Shown here: in pieces, positions 11,669 to 22,329 of the stretch
Numbering within the stretch: the first letter of the stretch is position 1
How the letters are laid out: each line of letters begins with the position of its first letter
Source: Lota lota
Lineage: Eukaryota > Chordata > Actinopteri > Gadiformes > Lotidae
Direction: 5' to 3'
NCBI GenBank assembly: GCA_026745465.1
Contig: JACYXH010000228.1
Span: forward strand, 1,889,501 to 1,953,500
DNA length: 64,000 nt
Program-made: the position numbers and the translations under genes
The notes under the pieces: model-generated
What the model saw: only the letters and a program-made list of their open reading frames with translations
What the model was told of the DNA's origin: nothing
Databases searched by the model: none

Positions 11669-12803
11669 CACACCCAGACAGAGGAGGGGAGGAGCTTTCA
11701 CCGCACTACTGAGGATGGAACTTCATGTCATGTGTTGTACTCAATCCTCTCTCCTTGGCTATACATGGATCTGATGAGTCAACAGCCAGGTCAAAGGTCA
11801 GAGTTATCCGGTTGGGGTTGCATATGTTCGATGCAACATGCATGTGGTCATGAATGTGGTGAAGCACCTCTTATTATTGCACGTCAGTGTCTTCCTTCAA
11901 CTAAGAAATCAGTTATTCTGATAGATGAGTGAAGGTTAACAGACATATGATATGAAGCTGTGTGAGAAGGAGAAGGAACAGGAGGGCTCTGGAAACAGGA
12001 AGAGGAGCCTCAAGTAGAGCTCTGTGCACTGATGCACCTCCATGGATGGCTGACTTAGTGAATGAATGAAACATTCAAATGGATACCACATAAGTTGTGA
12101 TTCCTAAAAAATTTCAAAGATAATTTGGCAGTGTATATTGACAACACAACCAGTTTCCAAAAATGACTTGGCCATTGCTTCTGTTCTGTTTCTAACAATC
12201 TTAGTGTAGTTTGTTTCATCATGTGACACATAGACACATGGACGCACACACACACACACATACACACACATACAGACACACACCCACACACACACAAGCA
12301 CACTTCCATACTTAGTTAAGTAGCAAGGCGTGTTTGCCCTAATCTTAACTAGCGCTGTCCTTATAAGAGTGAAAGATGACTTCCCCTTATAATTTACATA
12401 TAGCTATTCATGAAGCAACGAGGCCACCAGGTGCATCCTGGGAACTAGATGGACGACGGGGGCAGGTATGCTTCACTGCCTAGGGGGAAACTATTATTTC
12501 CATGCTCACTTTTAATGTAATATCATAGATATGATAGATTACAGATACATTAATTGAATGAACATGATCTTGAATGACGATAGCAATCGAGATAATTTAC
12601 ATTTGTCGAGGGATGGAAATAAGATCAAAGGTTTTTCTCTGTTCATGGTTAGACGTACAATATGGAGGATGATTGAAATCAGGCATTTAGTATGTTTTTA
12701 GGAAGTTATATATAGTTTATATCATGTACCTGTTATGTGAGGATTATCTACATAAAAAAAGAAAAATCTGAACAGTTGATATCTGAAGTGATTCATACAC
12801 ACA

Positions 12804-12818
12804 CCAGCAGATGGCAGC
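12804..12818 (+). promoter_or_regulatory. CTCF-like motif, cassette 4
   Basis: Exact 15/15 fit to the CTCF core, same relative place as in cassette 3. Confidence 0.4.
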
Positions 12819-12987
12819 ACTTATCAGTCATTGTGGAGAAAAGCTCAACTTTGTTCACTCTGTGAACGACACGTTCATTTCCACATCATAACAACATATC
12901 TCATCTTTAATCAAGAAAATAAACCGACAAATCAAATACTTTTTCATTTGAATAGCGGGAGACACATTTTTTTCAACTGCAATGATT

Positions 12988-12993
12988 TTTATT
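12988..12993 (-). terminator. Poly(A) signal, cassette 4
   Basis: AATAAA on the minus strand downstream of the C exon. Confidence 0.65.
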
Positions 12994-13143
12994 GAGTCAA
13001 CTTTGCTCAACACAACTTACAGAAAGGTTAATAGAAAGGTTGTCATTCATGAATAAGCCCTTTACAACACAATGGCACTTTCCTCACTAAATCTTTTAGT
13101 GCACAAGCAGCAAGCAAGAAAGACGTCAATGTTAATGTGACAC

Positions 13144-13475
13144 TTATTCTACAGTGATCCTACATTCAGACATCCTAATAGTTTTCTCAAAGGTGCCTGA
13201 ACCCACGGTCACTTTACATGTGTAGGTCCTGTCCTCGCTGAAGTCACAAGCTCGAAGGGGCAGAGAGCTGCTGATTTGGAAAGTCTTGTCAAGGTGCTGA
13301 ATTGCGGTGCTGGTCGATGTCCCTTCGGTGACCGGACTCCCGTTGACCAGCCAGCTCACCTCTGCGAAGCCGATAGACATCTGCCGCGCCAGACAGACCA
13401 GAGTGGCCTGGCTGGACGACAGCAGATTGGTGGAAGGACGGTAGACTGTCAGGACAGGAGGAGGGAGGCTGGAGC
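13144..13475 (-). CDS. IgL constant exon, cassette 4 (type b)
   Basis: Open constant-domain exon of the cassette 2 type (GTSTS, LRACDFSED, RMSECRITVE) with one private change near the N terminus (STNLLSSSQ for STNPLSSSQ). Confidence 0.9.
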
Positions 13476-14052
13476 CTGGAACATGAAAATGATGACAACA
13501 TGAATCAGAGATATTATTCAACAACGTACATGTTTTAATTTTGACGCAAAAACATCACTTCAACGTTTGGTATCAATTAATCGCTAGAAACGTTGGATTT
13601 TGAAATGTTAGATTTTGCCCTTTTAGCTGATACCAAAAGGAGAATTGTATCAGGATTAATACATTAAACATACATAGCATTTTCAGAAGTGAATAATTAT
13701 ACAACAATATGTCTAATTATTGTAATAATCGTTTAAATAACAATGGATTGTTAATTTTGTGTGTACCTAAAAGTTGCACATGTAAAAACTGGATGGTAGA
13801 ATGGATAACTTTACAATAAATAAAATGAAATGCCGAACAAATAAGGTGTACCTTAAGAATAATAATTATTATAAAAAACATTTAGTAAAACACATTTATT
13901 TTAAACCACTGTGTCTTATCATTGATTAAGCATTAATAGCATTAATAAAAAATAAAACACCTGTGACTGCAGATAGCTTGATACATGTGTTCCAAATTAA
14001 TACAAAAAGACACATTTACAATGTTGAATAAGTAACTTGAATCAATACATAC

Positions 14053-14086
14053 CAGTAACAATCACCTTGGTGCCTCCTCCGAATAC
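14053..14086 (-). CDS. IgL J segment, cassette 4
   Basis: 34-nt segment encoding VFGGGTKVIVT plus one base, donor GTATGT. Confidence 0.92.
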
Positions 14087-14125
14087 CACAGTGATTCAGT
14101 TTGTATACATGGCCGTACAAAAACC
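14087..14125 (-). promoter_or_regulatory. J recombination signal, 23-bp spacer, cassette 4
   Basis: CACTGTG heptamer, 23-bp spacer and GGTTTTTGT nonamer on the minus strand. Confidence 0.9.
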
Positions 14126-15261
14126 TCCTGACTTGTTGAGAGCAGTGAAGCCACACTCTGTGTAATGCCTATCCCAGGAATAACAGGTAGAACCCGGTTT
14201 AATCCAGTGAAATCCAAGAAAGAGTCTGTCCTTGCCACATGGTCAATTTAAATTCCATTTCCAATAAATACAAAAATGATAGATGAGTCATTTTGTTCAT
14301 CTTTGAGTCACCAACGAGGTTCTTTGGTAGATGAAAGATCCACAGAAGTCCAACATTTACTTGTCTCTAACTATAAATATAAACCACAAATTGTGGTTGA
14401 TGGTTAATTACAGCATACTATAATTATAATGAGCTGTATGCAAAAAATACAAAATGATCTCTTAAACATGATGTTACCATGAAGAATACAAAGCAGAAGT
14501 GAGGCTTTTACAAAGTGGGGTTTGTCATGAATAACAGAGACACCTCCTCCTATAAATTACACCCAGTTATAGTAAAAACATTAAATGATTTAGCCTCTTC
14601 AGTAATATTATTGATCAGTCAAAGGAGCAACATCCCAAAGGGTTAATGTTGAATACATGTATGAGTCTCAGACTAACCAGAAGAGTAGAGGTCAGCACAT
14701 AATAATCACACCTGTCTCCTCAATCACTATACACTCCCATCGTCAACCATGCACTTCCTTCGTGTAATTATTACAGCTCAATGCACTGTAGTGTACAAAC
14801 TAAAGGGTTAATAATTCTGAGCTGTTTTCTTTTCTTTTCTTGTTGCACAAACAGAATGATGTGTGATTTCCATCAGCCACTTGCCCAAACATTATCATGT
14901 ATATTTTTAATAAACAAATGAAAGATATATTTCATGTAGAAGATAAGTAGTGTTCTCCAGTGTCCAGGTAAACCCCCATCAGAAAGGTTCAGGGCCCAAT
15001 CCCTGTTTGCCTACCTGTAAACTTCCATGAGAAACATGCCTAGTCCTACCGTCTCCTTAATGACTCGTCTCTATATTCACTGTGAGGTGGTTTACATTAG
15101 TGGATGTCACAGCAGCACAGTTCACATTAGTGTCCATCAAGGAAAGGTTTGAGGTTTTCATCAAATAATTGGTCATTTGAGAATGTTAGAAATGGTTGGT
15201 CATGACGGCTTCTGTGCCACCGTATGTGAGAGAACCGAAAAGCAGAAGTGTTCTGGGAAGA

Positions 15262-15289
15262 GGTTTTTGTCATGGTGTAAATCATAGTG
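15262..15289 (-). promoter_or_regulatory. V recombination signal, 12-bp spacer, cassette 4
   Basis: CACTATG heptamer, 12-bp spacer and ACAAAAACC nonamer. Confidence 0.9.
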
Positions 15290-15763
15290 ATACCCATTCA
15301 TTAGCAGAACTATCCCATGTGGCACAGTGATAAACTGCTGAGTCTTCTTCCTCCACATTATTTATGATCAAGCGACAATCAGACTTAGACTGAAAAGTAG
15401 ATGTGAAATGAGGTGCGGAGAATCCAGAACCATATTTTACATCGGTCCAGGTGTGGTGAAAACGCAGTACAAACTGAGGAACTCCTCCGGGTATCTGTTT
15501 ATACCAAGAGGCAGTAAAACCAGCATCGCTCCCCAGGGTACAGTCGATGGAGGCCGTCTCTCCTGTCGTCAGCGTCACATCAGAAGGCTGTGTCAACACA
15601 GCCACAGCGCTCACACCTGGAGGAGAAAACAAAGCAGAAAGCAGGGAGCCATGAGAGATGAAGAACTGATGCTGGTCAACGGAACATGAGGCCAGAGCTG
15701 CAGTGAAGCAGCCTTCTCCTTACATGTGAGAGCAGCCAGGAGAGAGCAGAGAGTCCCCAGCAT
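15290..15763 (-). CDS. IgL variable gene (leader + V), cassette 4, type B
   Basis: Leader exon 15,724-15,763 and V exon 15,290-15,616, frame intact. Almost the same protein as cassette 2 (GSDAGFTAS in CDR1, ATWDSSANEWV before the signal), with a single extra FR3 Cys (STFQSKSDC). Confidence 0.92.
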
Positions 15764-15873
15764 GTTGTCAGTGTGGAGCGGGAAGGTCTCTGGCTGTCCA
15801 GCTGAGAGGTGAGCAGGGTTACGAGTGTGAGGAGAGGAAGAGAGGAGGAGAGGAGAGGCACAAGAACAACTGG

Positions 15874-15881
15874 CTTATAAA
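15874..15881 (-). promoter_or_regulatory. TATA-like box, cassette 4
   Basis: TTTATAAG on the minus strand upstream of the leader. Confidence 0.55.
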
Positions 15882-17003
15882 CACACCCAGACAGAGGAGG
15901 GGAGGAGCTTTCACCGCACTACTGAGGATGGAACTTCATGTCATGTGTTGTACTCAATCCTCTCTCCTTGGCTATACATGGATCTGATGAGTCAACAGCC
16001 AGGTCAAAGGTCAGAGTAATCCGGTTGGGGTTGCATATGTTCGATGCAACATGCATGTGGTCATGAATGTGGTGAAGCACCTCTTATTATTGCACGTCAG
16101 TGTCTTCCTTCAACTAAGAAATCAGTTATTCTGATAGATGAGTGAAGGTTAACAGACGTGTGAGAAGGAGAAGGACAAGGAACAGGAGGGCTCTGGAAAC
16201 AGGAAGAGGAGCCTCAAGTAGAGCTCAGTGCACCGATGCACCTCCATGGATGGCTGACTTAGTGAATGAATCAAACATTCAAATGGACACCACATAAGTT
16301 GTGATTCCTAAAAATGTTCAAAGATAAATTGGCAGTGTATATTGACAACACAACCAGTTTCCAAAAATGACTTGGCCATTACTTCTGTTCTGTTTCTAAC
16401 AATCTTAGTGTAGTTTGTTTCATAATGTAACACATAGACACATGGACGCACACACACACACATACACGCACATACAGACACACACACACACACACAAGCA
16501 CACTTCCATACTTAGTTAAGTAGCAAGGCATGTTTGCCCTAACCTTAACTAGCGCTGTCCTTGTAAGAGTGAAAGATGACTTCCCCTTATAATTTACATA
16601 TAGCTATTCATGAAGCAACGAGGCCACCAGGTGCATCCTGGGAACTAGATGGACGACGGGGGCAGGTATGCTTCACTGCCTAGGGGGAAACTATTATTTC
16701 CATGCTCACTTTTAATGTAATATCATAGATATGATAGATTACAGATACATTAATTGAATGAACATGATCTTGAATGAAGATAGCAATCGAGATAAGTGAC
16801 ATTTGTCGAGGGATGGAAATGAGATCAAAGGTTTTTCTCTGTTCATGGTTAGACGTACAATATGGAGGATGATTGAAATCTGGCATATAGTATGTTTTTA
16901 GGAAGTTATATATAGTTTATATCCTGTACCTGTTATGTGAGGATTATCTACATAAAAAAAGAAAAATCTGAACAGTTGATATCTGAAGTGATTCATACAC
17001 ACA

Positions 17004-17018
17004 CCAGCAGATGGCAGC
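17004..17018 (+). promoter_or_regulatory. CTCF-like motif, cassette 5
   Basis: Exact 15/15 fit to the CTCF core, same relative place as in cassette 3. Confidence 0.4.
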
Positions 17019-17187
17019 ACTTATCAGTCATTGCGGAGAAAAGCTCAACTTTGTTCACTCTGTGAACGACACGTTCATTTCCACATCATAACAACATATC
17101 TCATCTTTAATCAAGAAAATAAATCGACAAATCAAATACTTTTTCATTTGAATAGCGGGAGACACATTTTTTTCAATTGCAATGATT

Positions 17188-17193
17188 TTTATT
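17188..17193 (-). terminator. Poly(A) signal, cassette 5
   Basis: AATAAA on the minus strand downstream of the C exon. Confidence 0.65.
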
Positions 17194-17343
17194 GAGTCAA
17201 CTTTGCTCAACACAACTTACAGAAAGGTTAATAGAAAGGTTGACATTCATGAATAAGCCCTTTACAACACAATGGCACTTTCCTCACTAAATCTTTTAGT
17301 GCACAAGCAGCAAGCAAGAAAGACGTCAATGTTAATGTGACAC

Positions 17344-17675
17344 TTATTCTACAGTGTTCCTACATTCAGACTTTCTTATAGTTTTCTCAAAGGTGCCTGA
17401 ACCCACGGTCACTTTACATGTGTAGGTCCTGTCCTCGCTAAAGTCACAAGGTGGAATGGGCAGAGAGCTGCTGATTTGGAAAGTCTTGTCAAGGTGCTGA
17501 ATTGCGGTGCTGGTCGATATCCCTTCGGTGACCGGACTCCCGTTGACCAGCCAGCTCACCTCTGCGAAGCCGATAGACATCTGCCGCGCCAGACAGACCA
17601 GAGTGGCCTGGCTGGACGACAGCGGATTGGTGGAAGGACGGTAGACTGTCAGGACAGGAGGAGGGAGGCTGGAGC
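17344..17675 (-). CDS. IgL constant exon, cassette 5 (type a)
   Basis: Open constant-domain exon of type a, as in cassettes 1 and 3, with one private change (LPIPPCDF for LPLPPCDF). Confidence 0.9.
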
Positions 17676-18252
17676 CTGGAACATGAAAATGATGACAACA
17701 TGAATCAGAGATATTATTCAACAACGTACATATTTTGATTTTGACGCAAAAACATCACTTCAACATTTGGTATCAATTAATCGCTAGAAACGTTGGATTT
17801 TGAAATGTTAGATTTTGCCCTTTTAGCTGATACCAAAAGGAGAATTTTATCAGGATTAATACATTAAACATACATAGCATTTTCAGAAGTGAATAATTAT
17901 ACAACAATATGTCTAATTGTTGTAATAATCGTTTAAATAACAATGAATTGTTAATTTTGTGTATACCTAAAAGTTGCACATGTAAAAAATGGATGGTAGA
18001 ATGGATAACTTTACAATAAATAAAATGAAATGCCGAACAAATAAGGTCTACCTTAAGAATAATAATAATTAAAATAAACATTTAGTAAAACACATTTATT
18101 TTAAACCACTGTGTCTTATCATTGATTAAGCATTAATAGCATTTATAAAAAATAAAACACCTGTGACTGCTGATAGCTTGATACATGTGTTCCAAATTAA
18201 TACAAAAAGACACATTTACAATGTTGAATAAGTAACTTGAATCAATACATAC

Positions 18253-18286
18253 CAGTAACAATCACCTTGGTGCCTCCTCCGAATAC
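18253..18286 (-). CDS. IgL J segment, cassette 5
   Basis: 34-nt segment encoding VFGGGTKVIVT plus one base, donor GTATGT. Confidence 0.92.
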
Positions 18287-18325
18287 CACAGTGATTCAGT
18301 TTGTATACATGGCCGTACAAAAACC
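18287..18325 (-). promoter_or_regulatory. J recombination signal, 23-bp spacer, cassette 5
   Basis: CACTGTG heptamer, 23-bp spacer and GGTTTTTGT nonamer on the minus strand. Confidence 0.9.
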
Positions 18326-19461
18326 TCCTGACTTGTTGAGAGCAGTGAAGCCACACTCTATGTAATGCCTATCCCAGGAATAACAGGTAGAAACCGGTTT
18401 AATCCAGTGAAATCCAGGAAAGAGTCTGTCCTTGCCACATGGTCAATTTAAATTCCATTTCCAATAAATACAAAAATGATAGATGAGTCATTTTGTTCAT
18501 CTTTGAGTCACCAACGAGGTTCTTTGGTAGATGAAAGATCCACAGAAGTCCAACATTTAATTGTCTCTAACTATAAATATAAACCACAAATTGTGGTTGA
18601 TGGTTAATTACAGCATACTATAATTATAATGAGCTGTATGCAAAAAATACAAAATGATCTCTTAAACATGATGTTATCATGAAGAATACAAAGCAGAAGT
18701 GAGGCTTTTACAAAGTGGGGTTTGTCATGAATAACAGAGACACCTCCTCCTATAAATTACACCCAGTTATAGTAAAAACGTTAAATGATTTAGCCTCTTC
18801 AGTAATATTATTGATCAGTCAAAGGAGCAACATCCCAAAGGGTTAATGTTGAATACATGTATGAGTCTCTGACTAACCAGAAGAGTAGAGGTCAGCACAT
18901 GTTAATCACACCTGTCTCCTCAATCACTATACACTCCCATCGTCAACCATGCACTTCCTTCATAGAATTAATAAAGCTCAATGCACTGTAGTGTACAAAC
19001 TAAAGGGTTAATAATTCTGAGCTGTTTTCTTTCCTTTTCTTGTTGCACAAACAGAATGATGTGTGATTTCCATCAGCCACTTGCCCAAACATTATCATGT
19101 ATATTTTTAATAAACAAATGAAAGATATATTTCATGTAGAAGATAAGTAGTGTTTTCCAGTGTCCAGGTAAACCCCCATCAGAAAGGTTCAGGGCCCAAT
19201 CCCTGTTTGCCTACCTGTAAACTTCCATGAGAAACATGCCTAGTCCTACCTTCTCCTTAATGACCCGTCTCTATATTCACTGTGAGGTGGTTGACATTAG
19301 TGGATGTCACAGCAGCACTGATCACATTAGTGTCGATCAAGGAAGGGTTTGAGGTTTTCATCAAATAATTGGTCATTTGAGAATGTTAGAAATGGTTGGT
19401 CATGAAGGCTTCTGTGCCACCGTATGTGAGAGAACCGAAAAGCAGAAGTGCTCTGGGAAGA

Positions 19462-19489
19462 GGTTTTTGTCATGGTGTAAATCATAGTG
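19462..19489 (-). promoter_or_regulatory. V recombination signal, 12-bp spacer, cassette 5
   Basis: CACTATG heptamer, 12-bp spacer and ACAAAAACC nonamer. Confidence 0.9.
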
Positions 19490-19963
19490 ATACCCATTCA
19501 TTAGCAGAACCATCCCATGTTAGACAGTGATAAACTGCTGAGTCTCCTTCCTCCACATTATTTATGATCAAGCGACAATCAGACTTGGACTGACAAGTAG
19601 ATGTGAAATGAGTTGCGGAGAATCCAGAACCATATTTTACATCGGTCCAGGTTTGGTGAAAACGCAGTACAAACTGAGGAACTCCTCCGGGTATCTGTTT
19701 ATACCAAGAGGCAGCAGAATCAGTAACGCTCCCCAGGGTACAGTCGATGGAGGCCGTCTCTCCTGTCGTCAGCGTCACAACAGAAGGCTGTGTCACCACA
19801 GCCACAGCGCTCACACCTGGAGGAGAAAGCAAAGCAGAAAGCAGGGAGCCATGAGAGATGAAGAACTGATGCTGGTCAACGGAACATGAGGCCAGAGCTG
19901 CAGTGAAGCAGCCTCCTCCTTACATGTGAGAGCAGCCAGGAGAGAGCAGAGAGTCCCCAGCAT
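19490..19963 (-). CDS. IgL variable gene (leader + V), cassette 5, type A
   Basis: Leader exon 19,924-19,963 and V exon 19,490-19,816, frame intact. Type A as in cassette 1 (AVVTQPS, STCQSKSDC, CLTWDGSANEWV), with private changes (GSVTDSAAS in CDR1, FSATHF in FR3). This is the most upstream cassette of the array. Confidence 0.92.
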
Positions 19964-20070
19964 ATTGTCAGTGTGGAGCGGGAAGGTCTCTGGCTGTCCA
20001 GCTGAGAGGTGAGCAGGGTTACGAGTGTGAGGAGAGGAGAGGAGGAGAGGAGAGGCACGAGAACAACTGC

Positions 20071-20078
20071 CTTATAAA
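20071..20078 (-). promoter_or_regulatory. TATA-like box, cassette 5
   Basis: TTTATAAG on the minus strand upstream of the leader. Confidence 0.55.
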
Positions 20079-21173
20079 CACACCCAGACAGAGGAGGGGA
20101 GGAGCTTTCACCGCAATGCTGAGGATGGAACTTCATGTCATGTGTTGTACTCAATCATCTCTCCTTGGCTATACATGGATCTGATGAGTGAACAGCCAGG
20201 TCAAAGGTCAGAGTTATCCGGTTGGGGTTGCATATGTTCGATGCAACATGCATGTGGTCATGAATGTGGTGAAGCACCTCTTATTATTGCACGTCAGTGT
20301 CTTCCTTCAACTAATAAATCAGTTATTCTGATAGATGAGTGAAGGTGAACAGACATTTGATATGAAGCTGTGTGAGAAGGAGAAGGACGAGGAAGAGGAG
20401 GGACTCTGGAAACAGGAAGAGGAGCCTCAAGTAGAGCTCAGTGCACTGATGCACCACCATGGATGGCTGACTTAGTGAATGAATGAAACATTCAGATGGA
20501 CATAAAATAAGTTGTGATTCCTTAACATGTTCAAAGATAATTTAGCAGTTTATATTGCAAACACAACCCGTTTCCAAAAATGACTTGGCCATTGCTTCTG
20601 TTCTGTTTGTAAAAATCTTAGTGTAGTTTGTTTCATCATGTGACACATAGACACATAGACGCACGCACACACACACACACACACACATAGACACACACAA
20701 ACACACACTCAAACACACTTCCATACTTAGTTAAGTATCAAGGCGTGTTTGCCCTAACCTTAACTAACACTGTCCTTGTAAGAGTGAAAGATGACTTCCC
20801 CTTATAATTTACATAAAGCTATTCATGAAGCGACGAGGCCACCAGGTGCATCCTGGGAACTAGATGGACGACGGGGGCAGGTATGCTTCACTGACTAGGG
20901 TGAAATTTCCCCGATGTTATGTCCATTCTGTTTGTATAATTTCATTTTGAACTTCAGTCATTGTCTCCAGTTTTATTCTTGTAGGCCTACCATGGAATGA
21001 GAATAGCCAGGGGAGGCAAATGATATACATTTTCTTTTTCAGCATGGTTTGACAAAAGCTACCAAATAATCGTATATTTGTTTAGGCTACTAATGATTTT
21101 ATATTAGCATTATGTTAATCTGATAGTTTACCCACTCCTTGGTTTACTCCAAAAAAAAAAACATTTCAGAAAT
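20079..21173. other. Upstream flank of the IgL array
   Basis: To about 20,907 this is the array spacer, including a CA microsatellite at about 20,660-20,715. From there to the target-site duplication of the hAT element it is unique A+T-rich DNA in which no gene is seen. Confidence 0.6.
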
Positions 21174-21208
21174 GCTGTAAGCAGGGTTCTAAATTAACTT
21201 TTTTGATC

Positions 21209-21292
21209 ACCAGCCAATGTGATGGAAATTCTGATTGGCTGGTAACTTTCTAAAGTTACCAGCCAATCAGAATTTCCATCACATTGGCTGGT
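21209..21292. repeat. Perfect 41-bp-arm palindrome inside hAT left end
   Basis: Arms 21,209-21,249 and 21,252-21,292 are exact inverse copies separated by 2 bp. A partial third copy of the arm follows to about 21,327. Confidence 0.9.
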
Positions 21293-21574
21293 AACTTTCT
21301 AAAGTTACCAGCCAATCAGAATTTCCACTAGCCAATTTTTCTCCGGTGAAAATAGGAGAAATTATGAGTGCCACTGAATGCATTTGATCATTTTATTAAA
21401 TTTTTTGGCATGAAAAATACATATAAAGTACAACAAAAACAACAAAATATACACAGAAAGTGCAAACATTTCATTTCAAGTTTGGGATCCATCTATCTAT
21501 AGTATCTATCTTTATATCTATCTATATTTATATCTATCTACAGTATCTATCTTTTTTCCGATGGCGTGGGCATT

Positions 21575-21961
21575 TCAAAAAAGTAGCTGCATCTTCTCCA
21601 ACTCAGACGTCTTCAATAAAGCGAGGCTTCTCCCAGCAAGGCTCTCTTCCATACGGCCTGTCTTGGCAGTTTTAATCCTTAGGCTCTCCTGATGACTTCG
21701 GGAACTCTCATGGTCCTTTACTGCCTCGACTTTAAAATTAGTAGTTCCTACGACGAAATTGTTCGTTTTGTTTTTTTCTTTCGCGTAGATGCGGCAATCC
21801 TGACAAAACATGACGACATTTTCGTGATCAAACACAAGCCATTCACGACCCGTCAGCCATTTGGAATTAAATTTTCTTTTCTTCGTTTCTCTGTTGATAT
21901 CCTCATCCCCAGCCTCGTTCCTCTTCTCGCCCCCAGAAGTCTGTCCCAACCACCGCAGCAT
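21575..21961 (-). CDS. Zinc-finger (TTF-type-like) protein encoded in hAT element
   Basis: A 128-residue open frame starting at an ATG about 345 bp inside the right terminal repeat. After a charged N terminus (residues 1-32) comes KWLTGREWLVFDHENVVMFC, then CQDC, a basic stretch, NFKVEAVKDHESSRSHQES and a Leu-rich tail. The arrangement C-x2-C, about 30 residues, H-x5-H matches the TTF-type zinc-finger domains found at the N terminus of hAT-derived proteins such as ZNF862. The most likely reading is the transposase DNA-binding domain left after internal deletion of the catalytic part. Whether it is translated is unknown. It could equally be exon 1 of a longer transposase whose other exons are missing here. 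Confidence 0.7.
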   Translation of the reverse strand: MLRWLGQTSGGEKRNEAGDEDINRETKKRKFNSKWLTGREWLVFDHENVVMFCQDCRIYAKEKNKTNNFVVGTTNFKVEAVKDHESSRSHQESLRIKTAKTGRMEESLAGRSLALLKTSELEKMQLLF

Positions 21962-22329
21962 TTAGTTGAGCTAATCTTAACTTTATACTTTAGTTACTAG
22001 CTAGCTAACTCTCTCTTCTTTCAGTCTACTCCTGCTCCTGACTCCGTTCGTTTCCATGGTTTCTCGCGCTGGTTTCACTGCAAACTGCGCGCAGCCAATG
22101 GGCGTATGAAACGTCATCACGTAGCATTACGGCACAGTGTTCTTGGGAAATGTAGGAAGTACTGCCAGGGGGATAAATGACAGAGAACAGACCCTTATGT
22201 GTCATGCATGTTATGCCTCATACATCACCGGCCAAATTGGCTAGTAAGTTTTTATTAACACCCGCCAAAATGAATTTTAACCCGCATTTGGCGGGTTTGT
22301 GGGTGTTAATTTAGAACCCTGGCTGTAAG

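Larger units (their letters stand above)
1..20907 (-). repeat. Tandem array of five IgL V-J-C cassettes
   Basis: Five near-identical cassettes repeat with periods of 4,226, 4,208, 4,213 and 4,200 bp, measured between the C-exon ends at 500, 4,723, 8,931, 13,144 and 17,344. The first bases of the window recur at about 4,229, 8,430, 12,642 and 16,842, so the array continues past the left edge. Homology ends on the right near 20,907, where the fifth copy departs from the others. In each cassette the order in the direction of transcription is leader, V, J, C. The V-J spacers (1,479-2,614; 5,705-6,840; 9,913-11,048; 14,126-15,261; 18,326-19,461) and J-C introns show no other gene. The inter-cassette spacers (3,235-4,566; 7,461-8,774; 11,669-12,987; 15,882-17,187) hold a short CA microsatellite and a CTCF-like motif. 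All segments share one orientation, so rearrangement within or between cassettes would be deletional. Confidence 0.93.
21182..22321 (-). mobile_element. hAT-superfamily DNA transposon, non-autonomous, with TSDs
   Basis: The 1,140-bp element begins CAGGGTTCTAAATTAAC (21,182-21,198) and ends with its exact inverse (22,305-22,321), a perfect 17-bp terminal inverted repeat. It is flanked by identical 8-bp target-site duplications GCTGTAAG at 21,174-21,181 and 22,322-22,329. Eight-bp duplications and CAGGG-type ends are the hAT signature. Subterminal inverted motifs occur at 21,328-21,348 and 22,226-22,244 (CTAGCCAAT...CCGGTG and its inverse), and the left end holds several copies of a GCCAAT/ATTGGC motif. 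An ATCT tetranucleotide tract lies at about 21,488-21,553. One open frame reads inward from the right end; no catalytic hAT domain is present. The perfect ends and duplications suggest recent insertion. Confidence 0.93.

Noticed and set aside
2643..17675. A rabbit-kappa-like V to C interdomain disulfide between the extra cysteines
   Set aside because: The V Cys is early in strand E, and the C Cys is in the EF turn at the far end of the constant domain, so direct pairing is geometrically unlikely.
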